DNA of 64,000 bases, taken from the NCBI RefSeq assembly GCF_015356755.1, contig NZ_JADFCO010000065.1, positions 1 through 64,000 of the forward strand. Reading direction: 5' to 3'. How positions within the stretch are numbered: position 1 is the stretch's first letter; the number at the start of each line of letters is the position of its first letter. Positions 17,058 to 25,079 of this stretch are shown here, piece after piece. A program made the translations under genes and the position numbers. The notes below the pieces were generated by a model that saw only the letters and a list, made by a program, of their open reading frames with translations, made no database searches and was not told where the DNA came from. This DNA is from Nonlabens antarcticus. Lineage in GTDB: Bacteria > Bacteroidota > Bacteroidia > Flavobacteriales > Flavobacteriaceae.

Positions 17058-19322
17058 TTAATTCTGTTTCTTTCCGAATCTGCTAGAGTCATACTCTGTG
17101 AAATATTGTTCTGCTACTTGAGTAGTAACATTCATCAAGTCCCTAGTTTCTAACAACAAACCAAAATACAAGGTTGTATTCTTAGGCGACTCATCAGAAT
17201 CCTTAGTTCGTTTAACTTGCTTTTCAATCTTCTGATCTACCAGTTCTAGCAACTCTCGTTTCTTGAGAATAATAGATTCCAATTTGCTGAATTCCTTAGA
17301 TCTAAAAATGTGTTGGGATTCCTCAAAAATACTGTGAATGCGATTGATAATTTCCTTAAGATCTTTTATCTGATTGAATTTTAAACTCTTATGGTTATTA
17401 TTGATGTGATCTGTACTGGATCTAGAAATATATTCTAAGGACTGCGATATGTCCTGTAAATGTCCAAGAACATCGATGTAGAATTTACTCGCTCCTATGC
17501 TTTTCTCATCTAGATTTTTAATAAAAAAGTAAATGTTATTACGCAATCCATCAATCTCTCCGCCTAATTTTTTACTAACTTTTCTTCCTGATTTTAATGC
17601 ACCTAGATCTTGATTCATCAATCCTTCAAGCGTGTTAGAATACATATCCTTAGCACGTTTAAATACAGTAGCTACAGTATCAGAACTTTCTTCTATAATT
17701 CCTTGAATCGTTTTGCTCTCTGCTTTCTGGAGTTCGTCAGTGACACGTTGTTCTGATTGCGAACGTTTGTGCATGATAAAACTACGTGTAATAAGAACCA
17801 CAGCCAGAACAACTAAACCTATGATGGCATAAAAACCACCCCAGTAAATAATATAAGCAAACAAGGCTGCGGCAGTAAAGGCACTAAAAGCCGTAAAGAA
17901 CCAGCCTCCTATTACATTCAAGACTCCAGCTATACGATATACCGCGCTTTCTCTTCCCCATGCACGATCTGCTAGGGAAGTTCCCATTGCTACCATAAAA
18001 GTCACATAAGTTGTAGATAATGGTAATTTGTAGGAGGTCGCTACCGAAATCAATACACTCGCCACCATTAAATTCACAGAAGCACGCACATAATCAAAAG
18101 CTGGTTTGTCCTCATTTTTAGAAACAAGTCCCAATGAAGGCACTTTTTCAAATCGTTTGGAAATATAGATTGAAGCTTTCTTAGGCATGATGTATTCAAT
18201 CCCATCTGCCGCCATAACTGAGTAGCGTACTAAAAATCTAGATACAAAATTTGATTTAAAACGCTCCGTACCACTGTCCTGACGGGCAAGGTCTACAGAT
18301 GTTTTTACAACGGCTTGAGCCTTTGAAGAAAACCAAAGCGTTAAGATCATCACCACACCGGCTAGCATCAACAACCACTTCTGACTCGGCAATTTACCTG
18401 CTAGTGCATCCATCGGAAAATTTGCCACAGCACCGTTTTCTATCCAGATCTTATAAGCATCATAAGCTCCAATGGGAACACCTATAAAATTAACGAGATC
18501 ATTCCCGGCAAAAGCCATGGCAAGACCGAAGGTTCCCAGAATAATGATAAGTTTATAAATATCCCACTTGAGAACATATACATAAACCAGACTAACAATT
18601 GACCAAAATATAAACCCGTAACCTAAGGTTTCATAAACATTAGTAGTGTATTCAAATATGAAATTCAGTCCACCTAAATCTGCTCCTTTCAATCCTTTTA
18701 CAAGAATAAAATAGTACAAACTCGTCAATGACAATCCGCCGAAAATTCCTGCTAGAAACGCAGGACGTTTATTGTAGTCAAATGTCAACATCAATCGGGA
18801 CAAGAATTGAACTAATGCTCCTATCGTAAAAGCAACAGCAACGGACATTAATATACCGACCACAATTTCAATGGCTGTATCTGTTGCAATGTATTTTCCA
18901 AGATCTAAAAAGGTCTCATTATCATTTTCCCCTATCTTTAAAAGAGACACACAAACAGCGGCTCCCAAAAGCTCAAACACGATAGAAACTGTAGTTGATG
19001 TGGGCAATCCCAGACTGTTAAAAAAGTCCAGCAATAAAATATCAGTGATCATGACAGCCATGAAAATGATCATGATTTCGTCAAAATAGAACTCACCTGG
19101 ATTAAAAATACCTTTACGCGCGACCTCCATCATACCACTACTGGAAAGAGCTCCCAACGCAATACCTAAACTGGCAATGATCATAATTGTCTTGAAACTG
19201 ATCGCCTTAGAACCTATAGCGCTATTCAAGAAATTTACGGCATCATTGCTAACTCCAACTACAAGATCTGTAATCGCAAGACCCGCAAGAATAATAAGCA
19301 TGTAGATGTAAATGTCTCCCAT
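17058..19322 (-). CDS. Pit-type inorganic phosphate transporter with PhoU-like tail
   Basis: A low-affinity phosphate permease of the PiT/PHO-4 family. About residues 1-500 are membrane-spanning, with the family signature GVSNDAVNFLNSAIGS near the N-terminus and its second-half relative in the segment SYKLPLSTTYVTFMVAMGTS. The remaining 250 residues are a soluble helical domain resembling PhoU (four-helix pattern, from about 520), which in similar transporters is thought to gate the channel. I start at the ATG at 19322 (MGDIYIYML); the frame also contains an ATG eight codons upstream at 19346. It lies downstream of the beta-helix lipoprotein and TonB receptor on the same strand, but a terminator at 19504-19530 suggests its own promoter. 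Confidence 0.92.
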   Translation of the reverse strand: MGDIYIYMLIILAGLAITDLVVGVSNDAVNFLNSAIGSKAISFKTIMIIASLGIALGALSSSGMMEVARKGIFNPGEFYFDEIMIIFMAVMITDILLLDFFNSLGLPTSTTVSIVFELLGAAVCVSLLKIGENDNETFLDLGKYIATDTAIEIVVGILMSVAVAFTIGALVQFLSRLMLTFDYNKRPAFLAGIFGGLSLTSLYYFILVKGLKGADLGGLNFIFEYTTNVYETLGYGFIFWSIVSLVYVYVLKWDIYKLIIILGTFGLAMAFAGNDLVNFIGVPIGAYDAYKIWIENGAVANFPMDALAGKLPSQKWLLMLAGVVMILTLWFSSKAQAVVKTSVDLARQDSGTERFKSNFVSRFLVRYSVMAADGIEYIMPKKASIYISKRFEKVPSLGLVSKNEDKPAFDYVRASVNLMVASVLISVATSYKLPLSTTYVTFMVAMGTSLADRAWGRESAVYRIAGVLNVIGGWFFTAFSAFTAAALFAYIIYWGGFYAIIGLVVLAVVLITRSFIMHKRSQSEQRVTDELQKAESKTIQGIIEESSDTVATVFKRAKDMYSNTLEGLMNQDLGALKSGRKVSKKLGGEIDGLRNNIYFFIKNLDEKSIGASKFYIDVLGHLQDISQSLEYISRSSTDHINNNHKSLKFNQIKDLKEIINRIHSIFEESQHIFRSKEFSKLESIILKKRELLELVDQKIEKQVKRTKDSDESPKNTTLYFGLLLETRDLMNVTTQVAEQYFTEYDSSRFGKKQN

Positions 19323-19417
19323 TTTCAGAATAATATTAGGGTGCAAAATTGCTATATTCTAGACAGACGTACGTTACCATATGGTTATCATTATAGCTGT
19401 TTTTATGGTGGAAATAA

Positions 19418-19439
19418 TTTCGCTTTCGCGAAAGCGAAA
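19418..19439. repeat. Recurrent palindrome, full 22-bp intergenic copy
   Basis: The longest perfect copy in the window: CTTTCGCGAAAG with symmetric TTTCG and CGAAA extensions. It lies about 96 bases upstream of the phosphate transporter start. Confidence 0.95.
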
Positions 19440-19503
19440 CATTGATAATCTAATGGCTTTTGACTAATGATCCTTGCTAATAAACCCACAAACCGTTACA
19501 TAA

Positions 19504-19530
19504 AAAAACTGCCCATTAAGGACAGCTTTT
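19504..19530 (-). terminator. Terminator after the beta-helix lipoprotein gene
   Basis: Eleven-base arms (19504-19514 and 19520-19530, with two G-U pairs) around a five-base loop, with a T run on the minus strand, 20 bases after the lipoprotein stop codon. Confidence 0.7.
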
Positions 19531-19550
19531 CACATGAAAATTCTATTATG

Positions 19551-20702
19551 CTAGAAACCATAACCGGTCCAGTCAAATGCGGAAGCATTAGCACCAGTAT
19601 TTGTAATTGAAACATTAACTGTGCTTGTTGTTGGGTTTTTAACGGCATTCATGATAGGAACTCCTTGAAATGTGACGTTCACTACGGTCGCATCATTTGC
19701 GTTGCCTTTCCCATCACTTAAATCAATGAAATCTTCAGCAGTTGCCGTTCCTTTTAAAATGCTTAGAGCATTATTAATCGTTGCGGTCCCACCTCTGCGT
19801 ATTTTAATCATATCAGAAAACTTTGTTTCAGAACCACCGTTGATTAATGTCACATTATTCATGGTAAAAACTGACTGTGTATTATCAGAAGGAGATTCTC
19901 CATCAAGATTACCATCTGCTTCAACACCACGAGGATCAGAAGTTACTGAGTTAAAACCTGACTCACGAATCCCATAAAGGTTAGTCAATGTTCCACGGTA
20001 CCCTTGCGTTACATCAAACATGTCATCCTTTGCATTCAAAACAAAAATATTTGAAGCATTGACAGATCCACCGAAGAATTCAATCCCGTCATCATCACCG
20101 TTTGCTATCCAAATATTAGAAAGTGTAGTGCCTGAACCTACACCATTAAGTGTAAGACCATTGTGCTCTGCATCGCCATCGATGCGGGCGCCTGTGTACT
20201 CAATAATTACGTAATTTAGAACACCTGAAGACTCTGTGTCATTGTCTCCTCCAAAACGAACTCCCGTATTCACCTCTGTACCAGCTTCATTTTGTCCTTG
20301 TGGATTCTGACCTGAAATAAAAGCATTCCCATTGAGAATCACACCACCCCATGCCGCAGGAACCTTAGCAGAACTTGTGAACCGTATAGGTGCAGCAGCT
20401 GTACCATTAGCAATTATTTTACCACCTCTTTCAACAAGAAGGTAAACATCAGTGCCTCCAGCAGTGGCAGTGATGGTTGTGCCCGCTTCTATGGTAAGCG
20501 TAGACCCGCTTTTTACTAAAAATGTACCGTCAAGAACATAAGCTTTGTCTGCTGTTAGCGTTCTATTTTCGGTAAGATTGCCAGAGAGGGTCAGATTTGA
20601 TTCCCCTCCATTATCACCACCTCCAGAAACGTTGTCGTCTGTAGAGCATGAATTAAATGTTAGTGCAGCAATAGCCATCGTTGATAATAGTAACTTTTTC
20701 AT
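19551..20702 (-). CDS. Surface or periplasmic beta-helix lipoprotein
   Basis: A 383-residue lipoprotein. The signal MKKLLLSTMAIAALTFNSC places the lipid on Cys19; a short Asp/Gly/Ser spacer follows. The rest has repetitive strand-turn units rich in Gly, Asn, Thr and Ile (LTIEAGTTITATAGG, WGGVILNGNAFISG, SNIWIANGDDDGIEFFGG, ASNIFVLNAKDDMFDV), the pattern of a right-handed parallel beta-helix. No catalytic motif is recognised. It lies 81 bases downstream of a TonB-dependent receptor on the same strand, an arrangement in which the lipoprotein often binds the ligand outside the receptor. The neighbouring phosphate transporter suggests a phosphorus compound; this is inference. Confidence 0.8.
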   Translation of the reverse strand: MKKLLLSTMAIAALTFNSCSTDDNVSGGGDNGGESNLTLSGNLTENRTLTADKAYVLDGTFLVKSGSTLTIEAGTTITATAGGTDVYLLVERGGKIIANGTAAAPIRFTSSAKVPAAWGGVILNGNAFISGQNPQGQNEAGTEVNTGVRFGGDNDTESSGVLNYVIIEYTGARIDGDAEHNGLTLNGVGSGTTLSNIWIANGDDDGIEFFGGSVNASNIFVLNAKDDMFDVTQGYRGTLTNLYGIRESGFNSVTSDPRGVEADGNLDGESPSDNTQSVFTMNNVTLINGGSETKFSDMIKIRRGGTATINNALSILKGTATAEDFIDLSDGKGNANDATVVNVTFQGVPIMNAVKNPTTSTVNVSITNTGANASAFDWTGYGF

Positions 20703-20759
20703 TGTTTGAAAATTTGATTTGTTTGTTCTGACAAAGTAAAAACATGTGACTCCAGGCTG

Positions 20760-20777
20760 CGTTAACCCCAGATTACC
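20760..20777 (-). promoter_or_regulatory. Possible regulator site upstream of the beta-helix lipoprotein
   Basis: On the minus strand this reads GGTAATCTGGGGTTAACG: GGTAA, seven bases, then TTAACG. The same boxes at the same spacing lie upstream of the TonB receptor (23605-23622). A -7-like TTACTTTG follows about 20 bases later on the same strand. The 11-bp periodicity resembles the layout of PhoB sites, but the base sequence is not the enterobacterial one. Confidence 0.35.
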
Positions 20778-20783
20778 AAATAA

Positions 20784-23522
20784 TTAAAAGGTATAGCTGT
20801 ATCCTAAGCTAATGTCAAGCCCACGTTTATAACCGTCGAGTATTGTGTTATCAATGTTACCATCTCGTTCTAACCTAACTTCTGGATTCAGCAGGTTTTT
20901 AGCTTTTAGTGATAGCTTCCCGTTCTCACCTACTCCTATAGAACTCACTAGGTCTAGTGTGGGAATACCTATTTCTTTAATGTTTGCAAAACCACGAGTC
21001 CCCACAGAGAATACACGTTCTGTAAAATAGTTGAACACCACCGCTGTATTTAAATTGCTGTTTCCTACAAAGGTGTTATAATTGATGTCAAAATTGGTTA
21101 AAAATGGAGCAGCTCCTTGAAGTGCAGAATTGTCGTCGGTAAATTGTGCAAGAGGATCATCCAATTCTTGCTTACTATATAGATACGAAGCATTAAAACC
21201 TAAACTAAACTTGTTGCTGCGGTCTTTATCAGAACCATCCAGCGTTGTCATTTCATTTTCAAAAAGGGTTTTTCTTATTTCGATTTCTGCACCTATGACA
21301 GTTGCTTTATCCCCCACATTTAAATACGTAAGTGTATTACCTGCGCTAGGAATCTCTGTTCTTGAAATAGGGTTTTGAATGTTTTTGTAAAACCCTGTTA
21401 TAGAATAGACCTCGCCTCTATTGGGATAGATTTCATAAGACAGGTCCACATTAACAACAGTTGAAATATCTAAATCAGGATTACCCTGTGTAGCACGACC
21501 TCCAGGGTTATTGTAGCGAAAAGGTGCTATTTCCTTGAATCTAGGAAGTATATAGGTTCTACTACCAGCTAATCGTACAATATGTTCATCATTGATAGAA
21601 TACTTTAAACCAACACTGGGTAAAAATAGATTTTCCTCGATAAGTGCTGGACCATTCGTATCACTATTGGCCACGTTAGTATTATAATTAACCTCCTGAC
21701 GTATATTTTCAAATCGCCCACCAGCTGTAAATAACAGCTTTTCAGAAAGATTTCCTACATATCCTAGCTGTCCCGCGGCAATGTACCGGTCGCCTATGTA
21801 GTAAAAAGGTATAAAAGCATCAGGATTTAAAACAGATCCTCGACCCGTTTCTAACCTAAAAGTTCCTGCGTCTAAAGATGCCTGATTGTAAATGGCATCA
21901 GAGTCATCAATATCGGTTTGAACTCTCTGATCAAACGTATGATTGAAGGTAGTTGCCTTGAAAATGTGATGCGTGTAACGATAATCCCCACCCAATGTTA
22001 TGTAATTGAGTAAATCACTATCATCGCTAGCAAAGTCATATTTTAAACTGGCCTTTCCATTATAATCATTCTCTTGAATCTCGCTATAGTAGCGCTGGTT
22101 GTTTCCCCCAGAATCTAGATTAGGCGAATAAAACCCATCTCTCAACAGATATTCAAAACTTCTTCTATCTGGCTCGCTTCCTCTTAAAGCGTTAAAAGAT
22201 CCATCTACCTTAAGTTCTAGTTTATCACTCAGGTTGAATTCTGTTAAAAGTTGATTGACGAATAAATTATTATCATTCGTTTGTTGTCTTCTTACAAAAA
22301 CTCTGTCTCCAGATTGTTCTGGATTATTAAATCCCTCAAACTCTTGAAAATCCTGATTATTTTTATGGATGTATAAGGAAAGAAACTCTACTTTGTTTCC
22401 ATTGAATCTATAATCCAGATCAATTTCTGCAATTTGAGAAGTGGCGTATTCAAATCTCTCAAAATCCTGTTCTAAATAAAGCGTGCCGGCACTCGTAGTG
22501 TTCCTAATCGTTCCATTTATAGCTCTATAACTGTTATCGAAAGTCAAAAGTCCATAAACATTCAGATAATTACCGCCTATCTCAAAACGTTTTCCGCCGT
22601 TAATAGAAAAACCCAGATTTGCTAATCCATTTTGATCATTGCTGTTGATATTGTTATCAAAAGTATATGCTCCTAAATTATCTATCGGCAATTTAGGACT
22701 AGTAAATCCTAGGTAACCGCCGCCATCTATTCCTTTAAAATCTTCACCTATCGTTTGCAAGTTAGCGCCGGTAGAGACGCTCAACTCAAGTTGATCACGA
22801 TCTGTCAGACCTTTCAAGTCAATATTTATATTTGCTCCAGCATTATCACCTGTAATTGCAGATGTAAACACCTTATTAATGTCCACCGTTTCTAAGAGAT
22901 CAGATCCAAAAAAGTCTAGCGAGATATTTTTGTATTCAGGATCCTCAGAGGGTAACGGTAAACCATTTAGAGTAGTGGAGTTATAACGATCTCCCAACCC
23001 TCGCACAAAAACGTTTTTAACCCCAGCCTGTTTGCTAACACCACTCACTTTAGTTACTGCACCTTCAGCGTTACTAATGCCCTTTTGCGACAATTCCTCG
23101 GCACCTATAGATTGTTTGATAGTTACCGCATTTTTCTTTTCTTCTATTAGAGCATCCGTACTTGCCCGTGATTTTGCCACTACGATAGAAACCGCATCTA
23201 GAGAAGCTGTTTCAGCTTTCATGAGCACATCAATAGTTGTGGTAAAACCATTACGAACGATAACTTGCTCTACTTCAATTGTCTTCATTCCCACAAAGGA
23301 AACTACAAGTGTGTAGGTTCCAGCGGGTGCGGTAATATTAAATTTCCCATCAATGTCAGATTGAGCACCATAATTTGTTCCCTTTAAAACAACAGATGCA
23401 AATGAAACAGGTTCATTTGCCGTGGATGCATCTGTGTCAATAATCGCACCTATCACTTTACCAGTTTGGGCAAACGCAATGGTCGTGACAAAAAGAAATA
23501 CTAGAAATACAAATTTATTCAT
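20784..23522 (-). CDS. TonB-dependent outer-membrane receptor
   Basis: A 912-residue active transporter of the outer membrane. Residues 1-18 are a signal peptide (FVTTIAFA, then QTGK). About 20-105 are a CarboxypepD_reg-like domain (NEPVSFASVVLKGTNYGAQSDIDGKF), common in Bacteroidota receptors. The plug domain (about 130-245) contains the SKQAGVKNVFVRGLGDRYNSTTLNG segment, split here as VFVRGLGDRY and NSTTLNGLPL. The rest is the barrel, ending in a typical aromatic C-terminus, LGYSYTF. Substrate is unknown; the beta-helix lipoprotein downstream and the Pit transporter beyond it make a phosphorus source one candidate. It is not a classic SusC because no SusD partner is present. Confidence 0.92.
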   Translation of the reverse strand: MNKFVFLVFLFVTTIAFAQTGKVIGAIIDTDASTANEPVSFASVVLKGTNYGAQSDIDGKFNITAPAGTYTLVVSFVGMKTIEVEQVIVRNGFTTTIDVLMKAETASLDAVSIVVAKSRASTDALIEEKKNAVTIKQSIGAEELSQKGISNAEGAVTKVSGVSKQAGVKNVFVRGLGDRYNSTTLNGLPLPSEDPEYKNISLDFFGSDLLETVDINKVFTSAITGDNAGANINIDLKGLTDRDQLELSVSTGANLQTIGEDFKGIDGGGYLGFTSPKLPIDNLGAYTFDNNINSNDQNGLANLGFSINGGKRFEIGGNYLNVYGLLTFDNSYRAINGTIRNTTSAGTLYLEQDFERFEYATSQIAEIDLDYRFNGNKVEFLSLYIHKNNQDFQEFEGFNNPEQSGDRVFVRRQQTNDNNLFVNQLLTEFNLSDKLELKVDGSFNALRGSEPDRRSFEYLLRDGFYSPNLDSGGNNQRYYSEIQENDYNGKASLKYDFASDDSDLLNYITLGGDYRYTHHIFKATTFNHTFDQRVQTDIDDSDAIYNQASLDAGTFRLETGRGSVLNPDAFIPFYYIGDRYIAAGQLGYVGNLSEKLLFTAGGRFENIRQEVNYNTNVANSDTNGPALIEENLFLPSVGLKYSINDEHIVRLAGSRTYILPRFKEIAPFRYNNPGGRATQGNPDLDISTVVNVDLSYEIYPNRGEVYSITGFYKNIQNPISRTEIPSAGNTLTYLNVGDKATVIGAEIEIRKTLFENEMTTLDGSDKDRSNKFSLGFNASYLYSKQELDDPLAQFTDDNSALQGAAPFLTNFDINYNTFVGNSNLNTAVVFNYFTERVFSVGTRGFANIKEIGIPTLDLVSSIGVGENGKLSLKAKNLLNPEVRLERDGNIDNTILDGYKRGLDISLGYSYTF

Positions 23523-23604
23523 TACAAGATATTTAGAGTTTGCAAATGAACGATCACAATGTACCTGACTAGGTTAATCCAGCGTTGTCATTATACCACT
23601 AACC

Positions 23605-23622
23605 CGTTAAGAAACCGTTACC
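23605..23622 (-). promoter_or_regulatory. Direct-repeat site upstream of the TonB receptor
   Basis: On the minus strand GGTAACGGTTTCTTAACG; with the adjoining base this contains GTAACGG, four bases, TTAACGG, a 7-4-7 direct repeat with an 11-base period. The same GGTAA-N7-TTAACG arrangement is found before the lipoprotein gene at 20760-20777. Confidence 0.4.
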
Positions 23623-23682
23623 GTAGAAAGGATCACTTAATTTCAAAATAGCTTTCTATCTTGCACACATAAAATTAATGTT

Positions 23683-25017
23683 ATGAATTGGCCGCAGTTG
23701 CTTTCCCTTAAAAAATATGGTGACACAACACTTAGATCCAGAACCCAGCAAGACGAGCTGCGCCTGGGTTTTGAGGTAGATTACGATCGCATCATTTTCT
23801 CATCACATTTTCGCAGTTTACAGGACAAAACACAAGTGATACCACTAAGTCAGACCGGCTTTGTTCACACCAGACTCACACACAGTCTTGAAGTTTCCGT
23901 GGTTGGAAGATCACTAGGGCGTATGGCAGGACAAAAAATCCTGGAGCGGCATCCAGAATTAGTGGACATGGGATATAAACATCAGGATTTTGGAGCTATT
24001 GTAGCTGCGGCCGCGCTTTCGCATGATATCGGCAACCCTCCTTTTGGACACAGTGGTGAAAAAGCGATAGGAAGTTACTTTGCCAGTGAGAAGGGAAATG
24101 CTGTAATGAGTTCGCTTTCGCGAAAGCAAAAACAAGACCTCCTGGATTTTGAAGGAAATGCTAACGGCTATAGATTGCTCAACATGGATAAGCCTGGATC
24201 GCCTGGTGGGCTGCGACTTTCTTATGCAACATTAGGCGCCTTTATAAAGTATCCCAAAGAATCACTCCCTGTAAAACCTTCCCGCCATATTTCGCAGAAG
24301 AAATATGGAATCTTTCAGGCAGATGTTGCTCATTTTAATGATGTGGCGTCTGAGATGGGACTGCTCAATCCGGAAGGATCTGTTGAAACACACATGCGCC
24401 ATCCACTGACTTATCTCGTGGAAGCCGCAGATGACATCTGTTACACTATAATTGATTTTGAGGACGCCATAAATTTGGGCAACATTCCAGAAGATCATGC
24501 TCTCGAACAATTAATCAATTTAGTCCGCAATAATATTAGAACCGAAACCTACAGCGTATTATCATCAACAGCAGAACGTCTTGCTTACCTGCGGTCACTT
24601 GCAATAGGAACCTTAATTGCTGACTGCGTGGATAAATTTATGGATCACGAGGAAGAAATATTAGCCGGCACATTGCAGTCCTCATTAACAGATTTATCGA
24701 GTTATAAAGCTCAAATTGATGATATTCTCGCGTTAACGGTTGAAAACCTGTATCGCCACCCAGAAGTAGTGCAGAAGGAGATTGCTGGTTATAAAATTTT
24801 AAAGGAAATTCTTGACACCGTAATTAACGCAAGTATCAATGACCTCAATGATCAATCAAATAGCTATGACCACCTGATATTACAATTGATCCCAGCTGAT
24901 TTGTTGATTTCAAATGAACTCTACGACCGTCTTTTAGCAGCTTGTGGTTATGTAGCTTCTTTAACGGATACTAAAGCAATGCAACTATTCGAAATCATCA
25001 ACGGTAGAATAAACTGA
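23683..25017 (+). CDS. dgt: dGTP triphosphohydrolase, HD superfamily
   Basis: Hydrolyses dNTPs, mainly dGTP, to the nucleoside and triphosphate, adjusting the nucleotide pool. At 444 residues it fits the long dGTPase-like group. The HD metal ligands are visible: His67 in HTRLTHSLE, His114-Asp115 in ALSHDIGNPPFGHSGE, and a later Asp in VEAADDICYTIIDFEDA. The segment SRTQQDELRLGFEVDYDRIIFS near residues 19-40 is typical of the N-terminus (here quoted as DELRLGFEVDYDRIIFS). The recurrent palindrome at 24114-24127 lies in the gene in a frame reading SLSRKQ (144-149), a variable loop. Plus-strand gene, divergent from the TonB receptor. Confidence 0.94.
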   Translation: MNWPQLLSLKKYGDTTLRSRTQQDELRLGFEVDYDRIIFSSHFRSLQDKTQVIPLSQTGFVHTRLTHSLEVSVVGRSLGRMAGQKILERHPELVDMGYKHQDFGAIVAAAALSHDIGNPPFGHSGEKAIGSYFASEKGNAVMSSLSRKQKQDLLDFEGNANGYRLLNMDKPGSPGGLRLSYATLGAFIKYPKESLPVKPSRHISQKKYGIFQADVAHFNDVASEMGLLNPEGSVETHMRHPLTYLVEAADDICYTIIDFEDAINLGNIPEDHALEQLINLVRNNIRTETYSVLSSTAERLAYLRSLAIGTLIADCVDKFMDHEEEILAGTLQSSLTDLSSYKAQIDDILALTVENLYRHPEVVQKEIAGYKILKEILDTVINASINDLNDQSNSYDHLILQLIPADLLISNELYDRLLAACGYVASLTDTKAMQLFEIINGRIN

Positions 25018-25079
25018 TGCGGTCTTTGTAAAACTTAACTTTCTGTTATACCGTATGTTTAGAACTTAAAACCAATCAA

